Of a stretch of 39,774 nt of DNA, positions 7,164-17,099 are shown in pieces. The DNA comes from a bacterium. GTDB taxonomy: Bacteria > Bacillota > Clostridia > Lachnospirales > Lachnospiraceae. Each line of letters starts with the position of its first letter. The stretch's first letter is position 1. The notes under the pieces were generated by a model. It worked only from the letters and a program-made list of their open reading frames with translations. It did no database searches and was not told the origin of the DNA. The stretch spans positions 1 to 39,774 of the forward strand of contig JAQYOU010000029.1 of NCBI GenBank assembly GCA_028727105.1, in the 5' to 3' direction. A program made the translations under genes and the position numbers.

Positions 7164-8090
7164 TCAGCCTGCCGAAAAGCCCAGCAGGCGCACCTCGGGC
7201 TCAAGCTGCACTCCGCTGGCCTCTTTTACCCGGTCCTGTACATACTGCATCAACTCCAGGATCTGTGCCGCGCTGGCATTTCCACGGTTGATCACAAATC
7301 CACAGTGCTTCTCTGACACCTGTGCGTCTCCGATGCGATAGCCCCGAAGACCTGCCTCCTCGATCAGCTTGCCCGCAAAATATCCTTCCGGGCGCTTGAA
7401 GGTACTGCCGGCGCTGGGATATTCGAGCGGCTGCTTTTCCACTCTCTTTTTTCGAAGCTCCTCCATCCGTGCCCGGATGACGACCTCACTGCCCTGTGTC
7501 AGATTGAGGCGTGCCTCCAGCACGATCTCTTCTTCATCCATCATGCGGCTGTGACGATAAGACAGATCCAGCTCATCTGCCGACCGGACCCTGATCTCTC
7601 CGGTTTTTGTAAGCACCCGCACACCGGATAAGATGTCCTTCATCTCTCCACCGTAGGCTCCTGCATTCATCACGACTGCTCCGCCCACAGAACCCGGAAT
7701 TCCAGCCGCAAACTCCATACCGGAAAGTCCGTTTTTTGCAGCAAAATTCGCTGTCTCGGAAAGAAGTGTTCCCGCCCGGACCACCAGATCTTCACCATCT
7801 ACCATCCGAATACCGGAGGCTGCCTTTCCAACCTCTAATACAACGCCCCTCAGCCCTTTGTCGGATATGAGCAGATTGCTGCCGTTTCCGATGATGGTCA
7901 GCGGAGCCTCATACTGCCTGCAAAGCGCAACCACATCCGGGAGCTGCGAGAGCTCCGGTGTGACCAGATATTCTGCCGGTCCGCCCACCCGAAAGGTAGT
8001 ATGACGGCTTAAGGGCTCCTCTTTTTTGATCTGATCTGCTGTGAGCAGCTTTTCTAATTCCTGTTCCAATTGTTGCCTGTTTTTTCCCAT
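7164..8090 (-). CDS. murB: UDP-N-acetylenolpyruvoylglucosamine reductase
   Basis: FAD-dependent enzyme of peptidoglycan precursor synthesis, reducing UDP-GlcNAc-enolpyruvate to UDP-MurNAc with NADPH. At 308 aa it has the standard family length. Visible features are the FAD-binding GNGSNLLIS (about residue 62), GIPGSVGGAVVMNAGAYGGE (about 130), YRHSRM, the catalytic serine in PSAGSTFKRP (about 226) and a C-terminal LEPEVRLLG with the catalytic glutamate. The single-loop form resembles type II MurB of Gram-positives. It sits in the hprK-murB-rapZ-whiA block typical of Clostridia. Confidence 0.96.
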   Translation of the reverse strand: MGKNRQQLEQELEKLLTADQIKKEEPLSRHTTFRVGGPAEYLVTPELSQLPDVVALCRQYEAPLTIIGNGSNLLISDKGLRGVVLEVGKAASGIRMVDGEDLVVRAGTLLSETANFAAKNGLSGMEFAAGIPGSVGGAVVMNAGAYGGEMKDILSGVRVLTKTGEIRVRSADELDLSYRHSRMMDEEEIVLEARLNLTQGSEVVIRARMEELRKKRVEKQPLEYPSAGSTFKRPEGYFAGKLIEEAGLRGYRIGDAQVSEKHCGFVINRGNASAAQILELMQYVQDRVKEASGVQLEPEVRLLGFSAG

Positions 8091-8141
8091 ATTATCATCC
8101 CATTTTCATTGCATTGCTTCCGGCTATACGCTCACCGTTTT

Positions 8142-9536
8142 CTATGCTTCCTTCAAAAATGCCACATAGCCCTTATACGCCTCGTACAGATCCACCTTGC
8201 TGATGATCTCCCAGGGTGCATGCATGTTCAATACCGCCACTCCGCTGTCAATGACCTCCATGCCATAGTTTGCCAGAATGTACGCGATGGTTCCGCCGCC
8301 GCCCTGATCTACCTTTCCAAGCTCAGCCGTCTGGAAGGCCACTTCATATTTGTCGAATATTCTTCTGAGTCTTGCGATGTACTCCGCATTTGCATCGTTG
8401 GAACCGGATTTTCCGCGGGAACCGGTATATTTATTAAATACAATTCCCTTTCCAAAATATGCAACATTTTTCTTATCGGAAACAGATGCATAGTTTGGAT
8501 CATAGGCTGCACTGACGTCCGAAGAAAGCATGCTGGAATTCTGTAATGCACGGCGAAGTGCAAGCTCGGAATACTGTCCGCACAGGGCAAGCACTTCTGC
8601 TACGGCGTTCTCGAAGAAACGGGACTGCATGCCGGTAGCTCCGACGCTTCCGATCTCCTCCTTATCCACCAGCAGACACACGCTGGTGCGCTTTGGCGTC
8701 TCCATCTGAAGGATTGCCTCAAAGGACGGATAAGCACAGACTCTGTCATCATGACCATAGCCCATGATCATACTGCGATCCAGGCCGTAATCTCTTGCCT
8801 CTCCGGCCGGTACGACCTCGATCTCTGCGGAGAGAAAATCCTCCTCCTCGATGTCATATTCCTGCTTGAGCAGCTGAAGGATCTGCGCCTTTACACGCTC
8901 CTTTTCTTCCTTTTCCGTATCTGTTTTGTCGATGGGAAGATTTCCGATGAGAACGTCCAGATTTTCTCCCTCGATGACCTTGTTTGCTTTTTTCTCCATC
9001 TGTTCACCTGCCAGATGAATGAGCAGATCGCTCACGCCGACCACCGGATCGCCCGGCTTGTCGCCGATATTGATCTCCACCACCGTGCCGTCTTTTTTCG
9101 CCACGACGCCGTGCAGTGCCAACGGAAGTGTCACCCACTGATACTTCTTGACACCGCCATAATAGTGTGTGTCCAGCAGTACCAGATCCTTATCCTCATA
9201 GAGCGGGTTCTGCTTGAGATCCAGACGCGGAGAGTCGATGTGAGCACCGAGAATATTCATGCCCTCACTGAGCGTTTCTTCTCCCATGACAAACATTGCC
9301 AGTGATTTTCCCATGTGATCGTAGTACACTTTGTCGCCCGGCTTTAATCTCCTGCCTTCTTTGATGGCAGCTTCCAGACTGATAAAGCCAGCCTCTTTCG
9401 CCTTCTCCACAAAGGTTTTCACGCACTCGCGTTCTGTCTTGTTTGCGGATAAAAAGGATCTGTAGCCTTCTGCAAAGTCAAATACTTCTTTTTTTCGTTC
9501 CCCGGGATATGAATCCCATGCATTGTTTCGTTCCAT
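8142..9536 (-). CDS. M18 family aminopeptidase
   Basis: Metallo-aminopeptidase that removes N-terminal residues from peptides in the cytoplasm (aspartyl aminopeptidase/ApeA-like). The 464-aa length is typical. Metal- and active-site motifs are visible: GAHIDSPRLDLKQNP near residue 97, LLVDKEEIGSVGATGMQS near 295, and GKVDQGGGGTIAYILA plus NMHAPWEIISK near the C-terminus. The ATG follows AAAGGAG. It lies between hprK and murB, which are usually closer together, so it has been inserted into this conserved block. It has no obvious functional tie to the neighbours. Confidence 0.93.
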   Translation of the reverse strand: MERNNAWDSYPGERKKEVFDFAEGYRSFLSANKTERECVKTFVEKAKEAGFISLEAAIKEGRRLKPGDKVYYDHMGKSLAMFVMGEETLSEGMNILGAHIDSPRLDLKQNPLYEDKDLVLLDTHYYGGVKKYQWVTLPLALHGVVAKKDGTVVEINIGDKPGDPVVGVSDLLIHLAGEQMEKKANKVIEGENLDVLIGNLPIDKTDTEKEEKERVKAQILQLLKQEYDIEEEDFLSAEIEVVPAGEARDYGLDRSMIMGYGHDDRVCAYPSFEAILQMETPKRTSVCLLVDKEEIGSVGATGMQSRFFENAVAEVLALCGQYSELALRRALQNSSMLSSDVSAAYDPNYASVSDKKNVAYFGKGIVFNKYTGSRGKSGSNDANAEYIARLRRIFDKYEVAFQTAELGKVDQGGGGTIAYILANYGMEVIDSGVAVLNMHAPWEIISKVDLYEAYKGYVAFLKEA

Positions 9537-9562
9537 GTTTTATTGCTCTCCTTTATTACCTG

Positions 9563-10510
9563 TTACTCATCATCATCGTCCGTACTCTTGCTTAAGTTTG
9601 CCTGTACGCGGCGATACAGCTCCTGGGCTGCATTGTAGCCCATCTTCTTCTGTCTGTGGTTGACGGCAGCCGTCTCACAGATCACCGCCAGATTTCGTCC
9701 CGGACGGATCGGCAGCGAATGGCAGACTACCTTGTTGCCTAAAAATTCGGTGTACTCCTGCTCCATGCCGAGGCGGTCGTACTCTTTGTCCTTATGCCAG
9801 TCTTCCAGCTTGATGACCAGGTCGATCTGCTGCTTATCCTTGACGCACTCGACACCGTACAGTGACTTCACATCAATGATACCGATACCGCGCAGCTCAA
9901 TAAAGTGACGGGTGATGGCAGGAGATGTGCCGATCAGCGTGGTGTCATCGATTTTCTTGATCTCTACCGCATCATCGGTTACCAGACGATGTCCGCGGCG
10001 GATCAGCTCCAGTGCTGCCTCGCTCTTTCCGATGCCGCTCTCGCCCATGATGAGCAGTCCCTCACCATAAACATCCACCAATACACCATGGATGGTGATG
10101 CAGGGCGCCAGCTCCTCGTTAAGGGTACGGATGAGTTCTGCTGTTAATGCGCTTGTTGCACGCTCGGTTCCCAGAACTGCCACGTTATGTCTGGTGGCTG
10201 CCTCCAAAAAGTCTTCGTCCGGCTGAAAGCCTCTGCAGAACACCACACAGGGGATATCGAAGCTCATGAACTTATCATAGGCTTCTCTTTTTCGCTCTTT
10301 GGCCACCTGCTGCAAATATGCAAACTCCACCATTCCAATGATCTGTACACGACCCTCTGCGAAATGCTCGAAATAACCATGGAGCTGCAGAGCAGGTCGG
10401 TTGATCTCCGTAATGCAGATTTTTTTCTGTTTTAAATTTACCTGTTCCGTAAAGTTGGTCAGCTCAAGCAGTCGCGCAACCTTTGCAACAGATACTTCTT
10501 TTTGTGTCAT
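9563..10510 (-). CDS. hprK: HPr kinase/phosphorylase
   Basis: Bifunctional sensor that phosphorylates HPr on serine in response to ATP and glycolytic intermediates, driving CcpA-type carbon catabolite repression, and removes the phosphate when phosphate is high. At 315 aa it has the family length. The Walker A loop GESGIGKSEAALELI is near residue 155, followed by LVTDDAVEIKK and the family signature IELRGIGIIDVKSLYG near 205. The ATG follows AGGAGG. It has its own likely promoter beyond the foldback region, so it can be expressed apart from uvrC. Confidence 0.97.
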   Translation of the reverse strand: MTQKEVSVAKVARLLELTNFTEQVNLKQKKICITEINRPALQLHGYFEHFAEGRVQIIGMVEFAYLQQVAKERKREAYDKFMSFDIPCVVFCRGFQPDEDFLEAATRHNVAVLGTERATSALTAELIRTLNEELAPCITIHGVLVDVYGEGLLIMGESGIGKSEAALELIRRGHRLVTDDAVEIKKIDDTTLIGTSPAITRHFIELRGIGIIDVKSLYGVECVKDKQQIDLVIKLEDWHKDKEYDRLGMEQEYTEFLGNKVVCHSLPIRPGRNLAVICETAAVNHRQKKMGYNAAQELYRRVQANLSKSTDDDDE

Positions 10511-10571
10511 AACGGTTTTCCTCCTGTTCTAGTGTACATTTTCTAACGGCACTATGTTTTCTCTACCTCTA

Positions 10572-10600
10572 ATAATAGTTTACGCCAGCGGATTTTGCAA
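10572..10600 (-). promoter_or_regulatory. Probable sigma-A promoter of hprK
   Basis: Minus strand: -35 TTGCAA (10595-10600), 17-bp spacer, -10 TATTAT (10572-10577), about 60 bp upstream of the hprK start. Confidence 0.55.
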
Positions 10601-10606
10601 TGCTTT

Positions 10607-10747
10607 CGTGTGGCTTCCGCATTTTACTTTTTCGAAACGGCTGCCGAAACAGTTTCCATGTAAAACACGCTCCCGCTCCGTTCCGGACGCAGCGGATGCT
10701 AAGAAAATTTCTTCGCTCGCACTCGAAATTTTCAAGCACCGGCGTCC
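10607..10747. repeat. Two GC-rich foldbacks in the uvrC-hprK gap
   Basis: The first foldback (10607-10669) pairs CGTGT/ACACG and TTTTAC/GTAAAA around an inner CGGCTGCCG hairpin and a GTTTCCAT linker, recalling elements A-C. The second (10685-10747) pairs GGACGC/GCGTCC, CGG/CCG, TGCT/AGCA and GAAAATTTC/GAAATTTTC in one nested stem. No ORF here looks real. Confidence 0.6.
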
Positions 10748-10822
10748 TCCAAGGGTTTTCCATCGGAAACCGCTTTCGTCAGCCGACCCGGAAGGCTACG
10801 GGCGGAAGCCATTCTGTAAACG

Positions 10823-11011
10823 ATGCGTCCGGTCCAGCGTGGCAGGAGCCGGCAGCTGTTCATGCGGCGGGTTCACGCGGAAAGAGCGTACCGGAATACA
10901 TGACCAGGCAGCAGAGCCAAGCCGAATTTGCTTGGACTCTGGGCCCCTCGCGTGATTCACCCGGTAAGCATAACAGACTGCCGGATACTGCCATGCGACA
11001 GGCGGACGCAT
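10823..11011. repeat. 189-bp nested foldback after uvrC
   Basis: Four nested arm pairs: 10823-10831 with 11003-11011 (9 bp, perfect), 10849-10865 with 10968-10984 (about 16 bp, single-base bulges), 10869-10879 with 10949-10962 (11 bp, 3-base bulge) and 10912-10922 with 10930-10941 (11 bp at the apex, one bulge). It starts about 20 nt after the uvrC stop in the direction of transcription. It is GC-rich with no credible reading frame and could be a structured 3'-UTR/ncRNA or a mobile foldback. Confidence 0.65.
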
Positions 11012-11031
11012 TTGCAAGAAACGTAGTGGCC

Positions 11032-12906
11032 TCACACTTCCGGGTGGAAGTATGTGTAGACGGCCTGGGCGGCGCGTTCGTTCATGGCTTCGGCGGCGGA
11101 TAGTTCTTCCACGGTGGCGGCGCGGATCGCATCGATGGACTGGAAGGTGCGCATGAGCGCTTTGCGGCGAGCCGGTCCGATGCCCGAAATGTCATCAAGC
11201 ACGGAATGCACCTGCTCCTTGCTGCGCAGGGAGCGGTGATACTCGATGGCAAAGCGGTGCGCTTCGTCCTGGATGCGTGTGATGAGGCGAAAGGCTTCAC
11301 TGTGCCGGTCGATGGGCAGCTCCACATTGTTATAGTATAACCCTCTTGTGCGGTGATTATCATCCTTTACCATTCCGCACACCGGAATGTGAAGACCCAG
11401 TTCCTTTAATACCTGAAGCGCGATATTTACCTGGCCTCTTCCGCCGTCCATGAGGATCAGATCCGGAAAGCGCGTGAAGCTGCCGTATTCCTCGTCCAGC
11501 TCCCGTTCCCTGCATTCCTCCCGCTCCCGAAGTCCGTGTTCAAAACGCCGGGAGAGCACCTCATGCATGGAAGCATAGTCATCGGGGCCTGCAACCGTGC
11601 GCAGCTTGAACTTCCGGTAGTCGCTGCGGCTGGGCTTGCCCTTGTCGTAAACGACCATGGAGCCTACCGATTCAAAGCCATTGGTATTGGAAATATCGTA
11701 GGCCTCCAGACGCTGCACCTGTTCGCGGGGCAGCGACAACAGATCCGCCAGCTCCTTCACGGCTCCGATGGTGCGTCCCTCCTCCCGCTTGATCTTTTCC
11801 CGATCCTGCGTCAGCACGATCATTGCATTTTTTTCTGCCAGTTCTACCAGCTTTTCCTTGGAGCCGCGCTTCGGCACGCGAAGATACACCCGCTGTTCCT
11901 TCTTTTTTGTCAGCCACTCCTCGATGATTTCCCGGTCCTCGATATCTGTCTGGAGCATCAGCTCCCGGGGAATATAGGGTGTTCCCGCGTAAAACTGCTT
12001 GATAAACGCTGACAGGATCTGGGCAGGGGTATCCTCGTTTACGATACGCAGATAAAAGTGGTCTCTGCCGATCATTTTTCCGTCCCGCACAAAGAAGATC
12101 TGCACCACTGCATCGCGATCGTCGCAGGCAAGGGCCAGTATGTCGCGATCCTCCCCGTCCGCGTGGGTGATCTTCTGCTTCTGTGCGATCTGTTTCACAC
12201 TGTTTAACAGATCCCGATATTCAATGGCCTTTTCAAAGTCCAGCTCCTCCGAGGCTCTCTCCATCTTTTCCTGCAGCATTCCAAGCACCGGCTGATAACG
12301 GCCGTTTAAAAAGTCCAGCACACCGTCGATCTGTTTTTTATATTCTTCCTGCGATACATATCCCTGGCAGGGCGCCTGACACTGATGAATGTGATAGTTT
12401 AAACAGGCTCTCTGTGCACCGGTGTCCTTTGGCAGATTCCGGTTGCAGGTGCGGATCTGATACAGCTTATGGATCAGGCCGATGGTATCCTTCACGGCTC
12501 CCGCGCTGGTATAAGGGCCAAAATATACGGATCGGTCTTTTTTTAACTGACGCGAAAAAAGGACCCTGGGGAATGCTTCCCCCAGCGTCACTTTTATATA
12601 TGGATACGTCTTGTCGTCCGTAAGCATCGTATTATATTTTGGCCGGTGCTCTTTGATGAGATTACACTCCAGCACCAGCGCTTCCAGCTCGGAATCTGTC
12701 ACGATGTACTCAAAGCGCGCGATCTGCTGCACCATCCGGTCTTTCTTGATCCCTTCGTGATGGCTCGCCTGAAAATACTGCCGGACACGGTGGCGCAGGG
12801 AAAGCGCCTTTCCGATGTAAATGATCGCGTCCCTGCTATCGTGCATGATATAGACACCGGGCTTATTGGGAAGTTTGGATAATTCCTCCGCAAAATCAAA
12901 TTCCAT
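11032..12906 (-). CDS. uvrC: UvrABC excinuclease subunit C
   Basis: Makes the two incisions around bulky DNA lesions in nucleotide excision repair with UvrA and UvrB. At 624 aa it matches the family. Domains in order: GIY-YIG nuclease at the N-terminus (KPGVYIMHD to [13 protein letters not shown], about residues 14-40), Cys cluster ([19 protein letters not shown], about 165-185), UVR/UvrB-binding motif (about 200-235), RNase H-like nuclease with [12 protein letters not shown] (about 485) and C-terminal helix-hairpin-helix ([16 protein letters not shown], about 575). The ATG follows GAGGAAAC, 62 bp after ftsH. A weak hairpin (12937-12959) without a U-run lies between, so ftsH-uvrC co-transcription is plausible. 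Confidence 0.97.
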   Translation of the reverse strand: MEFDFAEELSKLPNKPGVYIMHDSRDAIIYIGKALSLRHRVRQYFQASHHEGIKKDRMVQQIARFEYIVTDSELEALVLECNLIKEHRPKYNTMLTDDKTYPYIKVTLGEAFPRVLFSRQLKKDRSVYFGPYTSAGAVKDTIGLIHKLYQIRTCNRNLPKDTGAQRACLNYHIHQCQAPCQGYVSQEEYKKQIDGVLDFLNGRYQPVLGMLQEKMERASEELDFEKAIEYRDLLNSVKQIAQKQKITHADGEDRDILALACDDRDAVVQIFFVRDGKMIGRDHFYLRIVNEDTPAQILSAFIKQFYAGTPYIPRELMLQTDIEDREIIEEWLTKKKEQRVYLRVPKRGSKEKLVELAEKNAMIVLTQDREKIKREEGRTIGAVKELADLLSLPREQVQRLEAYDISNTNGFESVGSMVVYDKGKPSRSDYRKFKLRTVAGPDDYASMHEVLSRRFEHGLREREECRERELDEEYGSFTRFPDLILMDGGRGQVNIALQVLKELGLHIPVCGMVKDDNHRTRGLYYNNVELPIDRHSEAFRLITRIQDEAHRFAIEYHRSLRSKEQVHSVLDDISGIGPARRKALMRTFQSIDAIRAATVEELSAAEAMNERAAQAVYTYFHPEV

Positions 12907-12968
12907 GACATGTTTCCTCGAAATATATGATTTCGTAACTGTGCAGTGTCCTCACAGTTTCAAAAATT

Positions 12969-15089
12969 CTATGACTGCGGTTTTCCTTCCGTTCCATCAG
13001 AATTCGGTATCGGGTCCCCATCTACAGGATCCTTTCCATCATTCGCGTCTGCCGGAAGCTTCGCAATATCCGCAGCACTTTCCGGCTCCACGTAAATGAC
13101 ATCTGCAACCTGTGTGTCCACCGTTTTTTCTTCAGACATCACTTCCGAACTCTTATCAGCGGAAGCGCCCTTTTTCTCCTCCTCAGGATCCGGTAGTCCC
13201 TTCATCTCGCGGAAGATCTTCATGAACTCCTTACCCGTAATGGTCTCCTTCTCATACAGATGATCGGAAATGCGGTCTAAGATCTCACGGTTCTCTTCCA
13301 GCAGCTTTGTGGCATCCGCATAAGCGTCCTTGATCATCTTCTGAACGACCTTATCGATCTGTGCAGCGGTTTCCTCGCCACAGTTCAAGACCGGACGTCC
13401 GTCCAGATAACGGTTCTCCACAGACTCTAAGCTCATCATGCCGAATTCCTCGGACATTCCGTACTGGGTCACCATGGCGCGGGCGATACGGGTCGCCATC
13501 TCGATATCGTTTGCAGCACCGCTGGTTGCGGAATGGAAGATCAGTTCCTCTGCGGCACGACCGGCCATGTAGGTCTTGATCTTCGCCACCAGCTCATCCT
13601 TCGTCTGCAGGAATTTTTCTTCTTCCGGCGTCTGCAGGGTGTAGCCCAGGGCTCCCATGGTTCTGGGTACGATGGTGATCTTTTGTACCGGTTCTGAATT
13701 CTTCTGCAGTGCAGCCACCATGGCATGACCCACCTCGTGGTAAGCCACGATCTTTCGCTCGTGTTCGCTCATGGTGCGGTCTTTCTTTTCCTTTCCGCCC
13801 ACCGCAACGATCTCGAACGCCTCAAACAGATCGCTCTGGTTCACAAATGCACGGCCATGCTTTACCGCGATGATCGCAGCTTCATTGATGATATTTGCAA
13901 GATCAGAGCCCACCAGTCCTGCGGACGCCAGTGCGATGGCATCCAGATCGACGGTCTCATCCATCTTTACATCCTTGGAATGTACCTTCAAGGTCTCCAG
14001 ACGACCCTTCTGATCCGGCTTATCTACGATGATCCGGCGGTCGAAGCGTCCCGGACGAAGCAGCGCTTTATCCAGCACCTCCGGACGGTTGGTTGCCGCA
14101 AGGATCAACAGTCCCTTTGAGGTATCGAATCCATCCATCTCCGCTAAAAGCTGGTTTAACGTCTGCTCACGCTCATCATTGCCGCCGTAACGGGTATCAC
14201 GGCTCTTTCCGATGGCATCGATCTCATCGATAAAGATGATGCACGGTGCCTGCTTCTGCGCCTCCTTAAACAGATCGCGCACACGGGAAGCGCCCACGCC
14301 CACGAACATCTCCACAAAATCAGAACCTGCCAGAGAGAAGAAGGGCACGCCTGCCTCTCCGGCTACCGCTTTTGCAAGAAGGGTCTTACCGGTTCCGGGA
14401 GGTCCTACAAGCAGGGCTCCCTTCGGCAGCTTGGCACCGATCTGTGTATATTTCTTCGGATTGTGCAGAAAGTCCACCACCTCCTGCAGGGATTCCTTTG
14501 CCTCATCCTGTCCGGCCACATCCTTGAAGGTGACACCGGTCTTCTTTTCCACGTAGACCTTGGCATTGCTCTTTCCAACGCCCATGGCTCCGCCGCCCAT
14601 ACGCTTCATGAGGAATCCCATCAGTCCCCACAGGATCACAAGCGGAAGCAGGAAGCTCACGATGTTGTAGATCCAGCCTGCCGTATTGTCCGGAATCTCT
14701 CCCTTGATATCCACACCCGCGTCCTTTAACATCGGAACCAGATCTTCATCACCCACGTAACCGGTGTAATAAGTGATCGGAACAACCTCGTCCTTACTCT
14801 GTTTGGGGGTGATATCGATCTGCTGCGAACTGAGCACAACGCTCTCGATCTTTCCCTCATCCACCATCTGAAGAAACTCCGTGTAAGAGATCTCCCGGGC
14901 GGTCATCTGGGTCTGCCATTTGCTGATCAGACTCATGAACAAAAGTGCTACCAGCGTGATGAGCACAAACATCATCACCATCTGACCGTTTCTGTTATTC
15001 CGGCCGCCGCTGCCACGGTTGTTGTTGCCGTTGTTATTGTTGTTGTTATTCGGATTGTTTCCTCCGCCTCCAAAATTACCGTTTTCCAT
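12969..15089 (-). CDS. ftsH: ATP-dependent zinc metalloprotease FtsH
   Basis: Membrane-anchored AAA+ protease that degrades misassembled membrane proteins and some regulators. The ATG at 15089 is preferred over a GTG 66 nt upstream. That GTG would fall almost at the predicted transcription start with no room for a ribosome site, and this ATG has GGGAAG before it. This gives 706 aa. Features: an Asn/Gly-rich tail with an uninterrupted Asn run, membrane helix ([19 protein letters not shown]), extracytoplasmic loop, second helix ([18 protein letters not shown]), Walker A GPPGTGKT near 230, Walker B IIFIDEID, and the zinc site HEVGH near 451. The C-terminal tail is acidic and disordered. Confidence 0.96.
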   Translation of the reverse strand: MENGNFGGGGNNPNNNNNNNGNNNRGSGGRNNRNGQMVMMFVLITLVALLFMSLISKWQTQMTAREISYTEFLQMVDEGKIESVVLSSQQIDITPKQSKDEVVPITYYTGYVGDEDLVPMLKDAGVDIKGEIPDNTAGWIYNIVSFLLPLVILWGLMGFLMKRMGGGAMGVGKSNAKVYVEKKTGVTFKDVAGQDEAKESLQEVVDFLHNPKKYTQIGAKLPKGALLVGPPGTGKTLLAKAVAGEAGVPFFSLAGSDFVEMFVGVGASRVRDLFKEAQKQAPCIIFIDEIDAIGKSRDTRYGGNDEREQTLNQLLAEMDGFDTSKGLLILAATNRPEVLDKALLRPGRFDRRIIVDKPDQKGRLETLKVHSKDVKMDETVDLDAIALASAGLVGSDLANIINEAAIIAVKHGRAFVNQSDLFEAFEIVAVGGKEKKDRTMSEHERKIVAYHEVGHAMVAALQKNSEPVQKITIVPRTMGALGYTLQTPEEEKFLQTKDELVAKIKTYMAGRAAEELIFHSATSGAANDIEMATRIARAMVTQYGMSEEFGMMSLESVENRYLDGRPVLNCGEETAAQIDKVVQKMIKDAYADATKLLEENREILDRISDHLYEKETITGKEFMKIFREMKGLPDPEEEKKGASADKSSEVMSEEKTVDTQVADVIYVEPESAADIAKLPADANDGKDPVDGDPIPNSDGTEGKPQS

Positions 15090-15163
15090 ATTGATCTTCC
15101 CAACTTTCTTATCTACTGTATCGATCGCAGACACATCCCTGTCTACCAGAAACACTTCCTATC

Positions 15164-15192
15164 ATTATAAGAGCAAAGCCCCGCGATTTCAA
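15164..15192 (-). promoter_or_regulatory. Sigma-A promoter of ftsH
   Basis: Minus strand: -35 TTGAAA (15187-15192), 17-bp spacer, -10 TATAAT (15164-15169). Transcription would start near 15158, giving a leader of about 70 nt to the chosen ATG. Confidence 0.8.
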
Positions 15193-15210
15193 TATCTAGT
15201 TTTCCGTTTT

Positions 15211-15249
15211 TTCTAAACATTTTCTAAACAAATTCTTAATTATCTAAAC
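15211..15249. promoter_or_regulatory. Phased TCTAAAC repeats upstream of ftsH
   Basis: TTCTAAACA units begin at 15211 and 15222 (11 bp apart), a weaker TTCTTAATT at 15233, and another TCTAAAC at 15243-15249. One-turn spacing of direct repeats is typical of OmpR/PhoB-type response-regulator sites. The array lies between the ftsH and pyrG promoters and could serve either. Confidence 0.35.
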
Positions 15250-15282
15250 CCTTCGCGGCTGGTTTTCTTTTTCCCTCCGATG

Positions 15283-15288
15283 TATAAT
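15283..15288 (+). promoter_or_regulatory. Probable -10 of pyrG
   Basis: A perfect TATAAT lies about 195 bp upstream of pyrG. The -35 (near TGGTTT) is weak. Transcription would start just before the 15299-15440 inverted repeat, placing that structure in the mRNA leader. Confidence 0.5.
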
Positions 15289-15298
15289 TTGAAAATAT

Positions 15299-15440
15299 GT
15301 AACTATTCAGAGCCAGGGCAATCGAAACATCATACAGGCGTCATGCTTGCATGGGCGACTGTATGTGTGAAGATTTCTTTGGCGAGAAGCCACATCGAGA
15401 TGAAGCGTCAGCGGAATCGAGATGGGGTCTGAATAGTTAC
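15299..15440 (+). repeat. 142-bp inverted-repeat leader of pyrG
   Basis: Perfect 13-bp ends (GTAACTATTCAGA, 15299-15311, with TCTGAATAGTTAC, 15428-15440) enclose an internal hairpin CATACAG/CTGTATG (15331-15337 with 15359-15365) capped by CATGC-TT-GCATG. No U-run follows, so it is not an ordinary attenuator. The ribosome site and ATG lie just beyond. It could be a cis-regulatory leader or an inserted foldback. Confidence 0.6.
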
Positions 15441-15480
15441 GATAATAATTTATCGAATCTAACATCAGGAGGAACTTATT

Positions 15481-17088
15481 ATGTCCGTTAAGTACGTATT
15501 TGTTACCGGCGGAGTCGTATCCGGTCTGGGCAAAGGAATTACCGCAGCTTCACTTGGCCGGCTGCTGAAGGCGCGCGGCTATACAGTCACCATGCAGAAA
15601 TTTGATCCCTACATCAATATCGATCCGGGAACGATGAATCCGATCCAGCACGGCGAAGTATTTGTGACGGATGACGGCACGGAGACAGATCTGGATCTCG
15701 GACATTATGAGCGCTTTATTGATGAGAGTTTAACCAAAAATTCGAATGTTACTACCGGAAAAATTTACTGGTCCGTGCTTCAAAAGGAGCGCCGCGGAGA
15801 CTACGGCGGAGGAACGGTTCAGGTCATTCCTCATATTACCAATGAGATCAAGAGCCGTTTTTACCGCAATTACACATCCGAGGATACACATATTGCCATC
15901 ATCGAGGTGGGCGGAACCGTCGGCGACATCGAAAGCCAGCCTTTCCTCGAGTCCATCCGCCAGTTCCAGCACGAGGTCGGACGTGAGAACGCCATGCTCA
16001 TCCACGTAACGCTCATTCCTTATATTAAAGCATCCGGTGAGCTGAAGACAAAGCCCACCCAGGCTTCCGTTAAGGAGCTGCAGGGAATGGGTATTCAGCC
16101 TGACGTGATCGTCTGCCGCAGCGAGCATGAACTGGATCAGGGTATCCGTGATAAGATCGCGCTGTTCTGTAATGTGCCCAGCTCACACGTATTACAAAAT
16201 CTGGATGTGGAATATTTATATGAAGCTCCCCTTGTGATGGAAAAGGAAAACCTGGCAAAGGTTGCCTGCGAATGCCTGCATTTGGACTGCCCCGAGCCGG
16301 ATCTCGCCGACTGGGAGGAAATGGTTGACGCGCTGCGCCATCCGAACAAGGATGTGACCGTGGCTCTGGTGGGTAAATATACACAGCTTCACGACGCTTA
16401 TATCTCTGTGGTAGAGGCCTTAAAGCACGGCGGCATCGCCAGCCGTTCCACCGTTCACATCAAATGGGTGGATTCGGAGCTGGTAACCGAAGAAAATGTA
16501 GAAGAAATGCTTGGAGATGTCAGCGGAATCCTTGTGCCCGGCGGTTTTGGCACCCGCGGTGTGGAAGGCATGATCATCGCCTGCCAGTATGCCCGCGAGC
16601 ATAAGGTGCCTTACCTTGGACTGTGCCTTGGCATGCAGGTATCCATCATTGAGTTTGCCCGCCATGTCTGTGAGCTTCACGATGCCCACAGCATTGAGAT
16701 CGATCCCCAGACCACCCATCCGGTCATCGCGCTGATGCCGGATCAGGACGAGGACGGCGACATCGGCGGAACCCTCCGCCTCGGCTCCTATCCCTGTGAA
16801 CTGGCAGAAGATTCAAAGGCTTATGCATTATACGGAACAAAAACGATCCACGAACGCCATCGCCACCGCTATGAGGTCAACAACGACTATCGTGCCATCC
16901 TCACACAGAACGGCATGAGCCTCTGCGGTCTCTCCCCCGACGGACATATCGTGGAGATGATCGAGCAGCCGGGGCACCCGTGGTTTGTTGCCACCCAGGC
17001 ACATCCGGAGCTCAAATCCCGCCCCAACCGTCCGCATCCGCTGTTTCGTGGCTTTGTGGAGGCGGCACTGAAATACCAGGAAAACTAA
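15481..17088 (+). CDS. pyrG: CTP synthase
   Basis: Makes CTP from UTP, ATP and glutamine in pyrimidine synthesis. At 535 aa it has the standard length. The N-terminal amidoligase domain shows [25 protein letters not shown] at residues 5-29 and the [15 protein letters not shown] loop near 140. The C-terminal class I glutaminase shows the catalytic cysteine in GLCLGMQ near 380 and the His-Glu pair in [16 protein letters not shown] near 510. The ATG follows CAGGAGG. It is divergent from ftsH and convergent with the giant-gene operon, with a structured leader and a structured 3' element. Confidence 0.98.
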   Translation: MSVKYVFVTGGVVSGLGKGITAASLGRLLKARGYTVTMQKFDPYINIDPGTMNPIQHGEVFVTDDGTETDLDLGHYERFIDESLTKNSNVTTGKIYWSVLQKERRGDYGGGTVQVIPHITNEIKSRFYRNYTSEDTHIAIIEVGGTVGDIESQPFLESIRQFQHEVGRENAMLIHVTLIPYIKASGELKTKPTQASVKELQGMGIQPDVIVCRSEHELDQGIRDKIALFCNVPSSHVLQNLDVEYLYEAPLVMEKENLAKVACECLHLDCPEPDLADWEEMVDALRHPNKDVTVALVGKYTQLHDAYISVVEALKHGGIASRSTVHIKWVDSELVTEENVEEMLGDVSGILVPGGFGTRGVEGMIIACQYAREHKVPYLGLCLGMQVSIIEFARHVCELHDAHSIEIDPQTTHPVIALMPDQDEDGDIGGTLRLGSYPCELAEDSKAYALYGTKTIHERHRHRYEVNNDYRAILTQNGMSLCGLSPDGHIVEMIEQPGHPWFVATQAHPELKSRPNRPHPLFRGFVEAALKYQEN

Positions 17089-17099
17089 TATCACCCATA

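Noticed and set aside
10554-11103. Overlapping open frames of 130-170 codons in the uvrC-hprK gap
   Set aside because: No ribosome sites, no recognisable sequence, and the region is explained by nested inverted repeats.
15000-15060. Asn-repeat tract at the FtsH N-terminus as a sequencing artefact
   Set aside because: The frame continues cleanly and Asn/Gly-rich tails are common in FtsH proteins of this bacterial group.
15090-15155. Longer ftsH start at a GTG (15155)
   Set aside because: It would begin almost at the predicted transcription start with no spacing for a ribosome site, and the extra 22 residues do not resemble FtsH N-termini.
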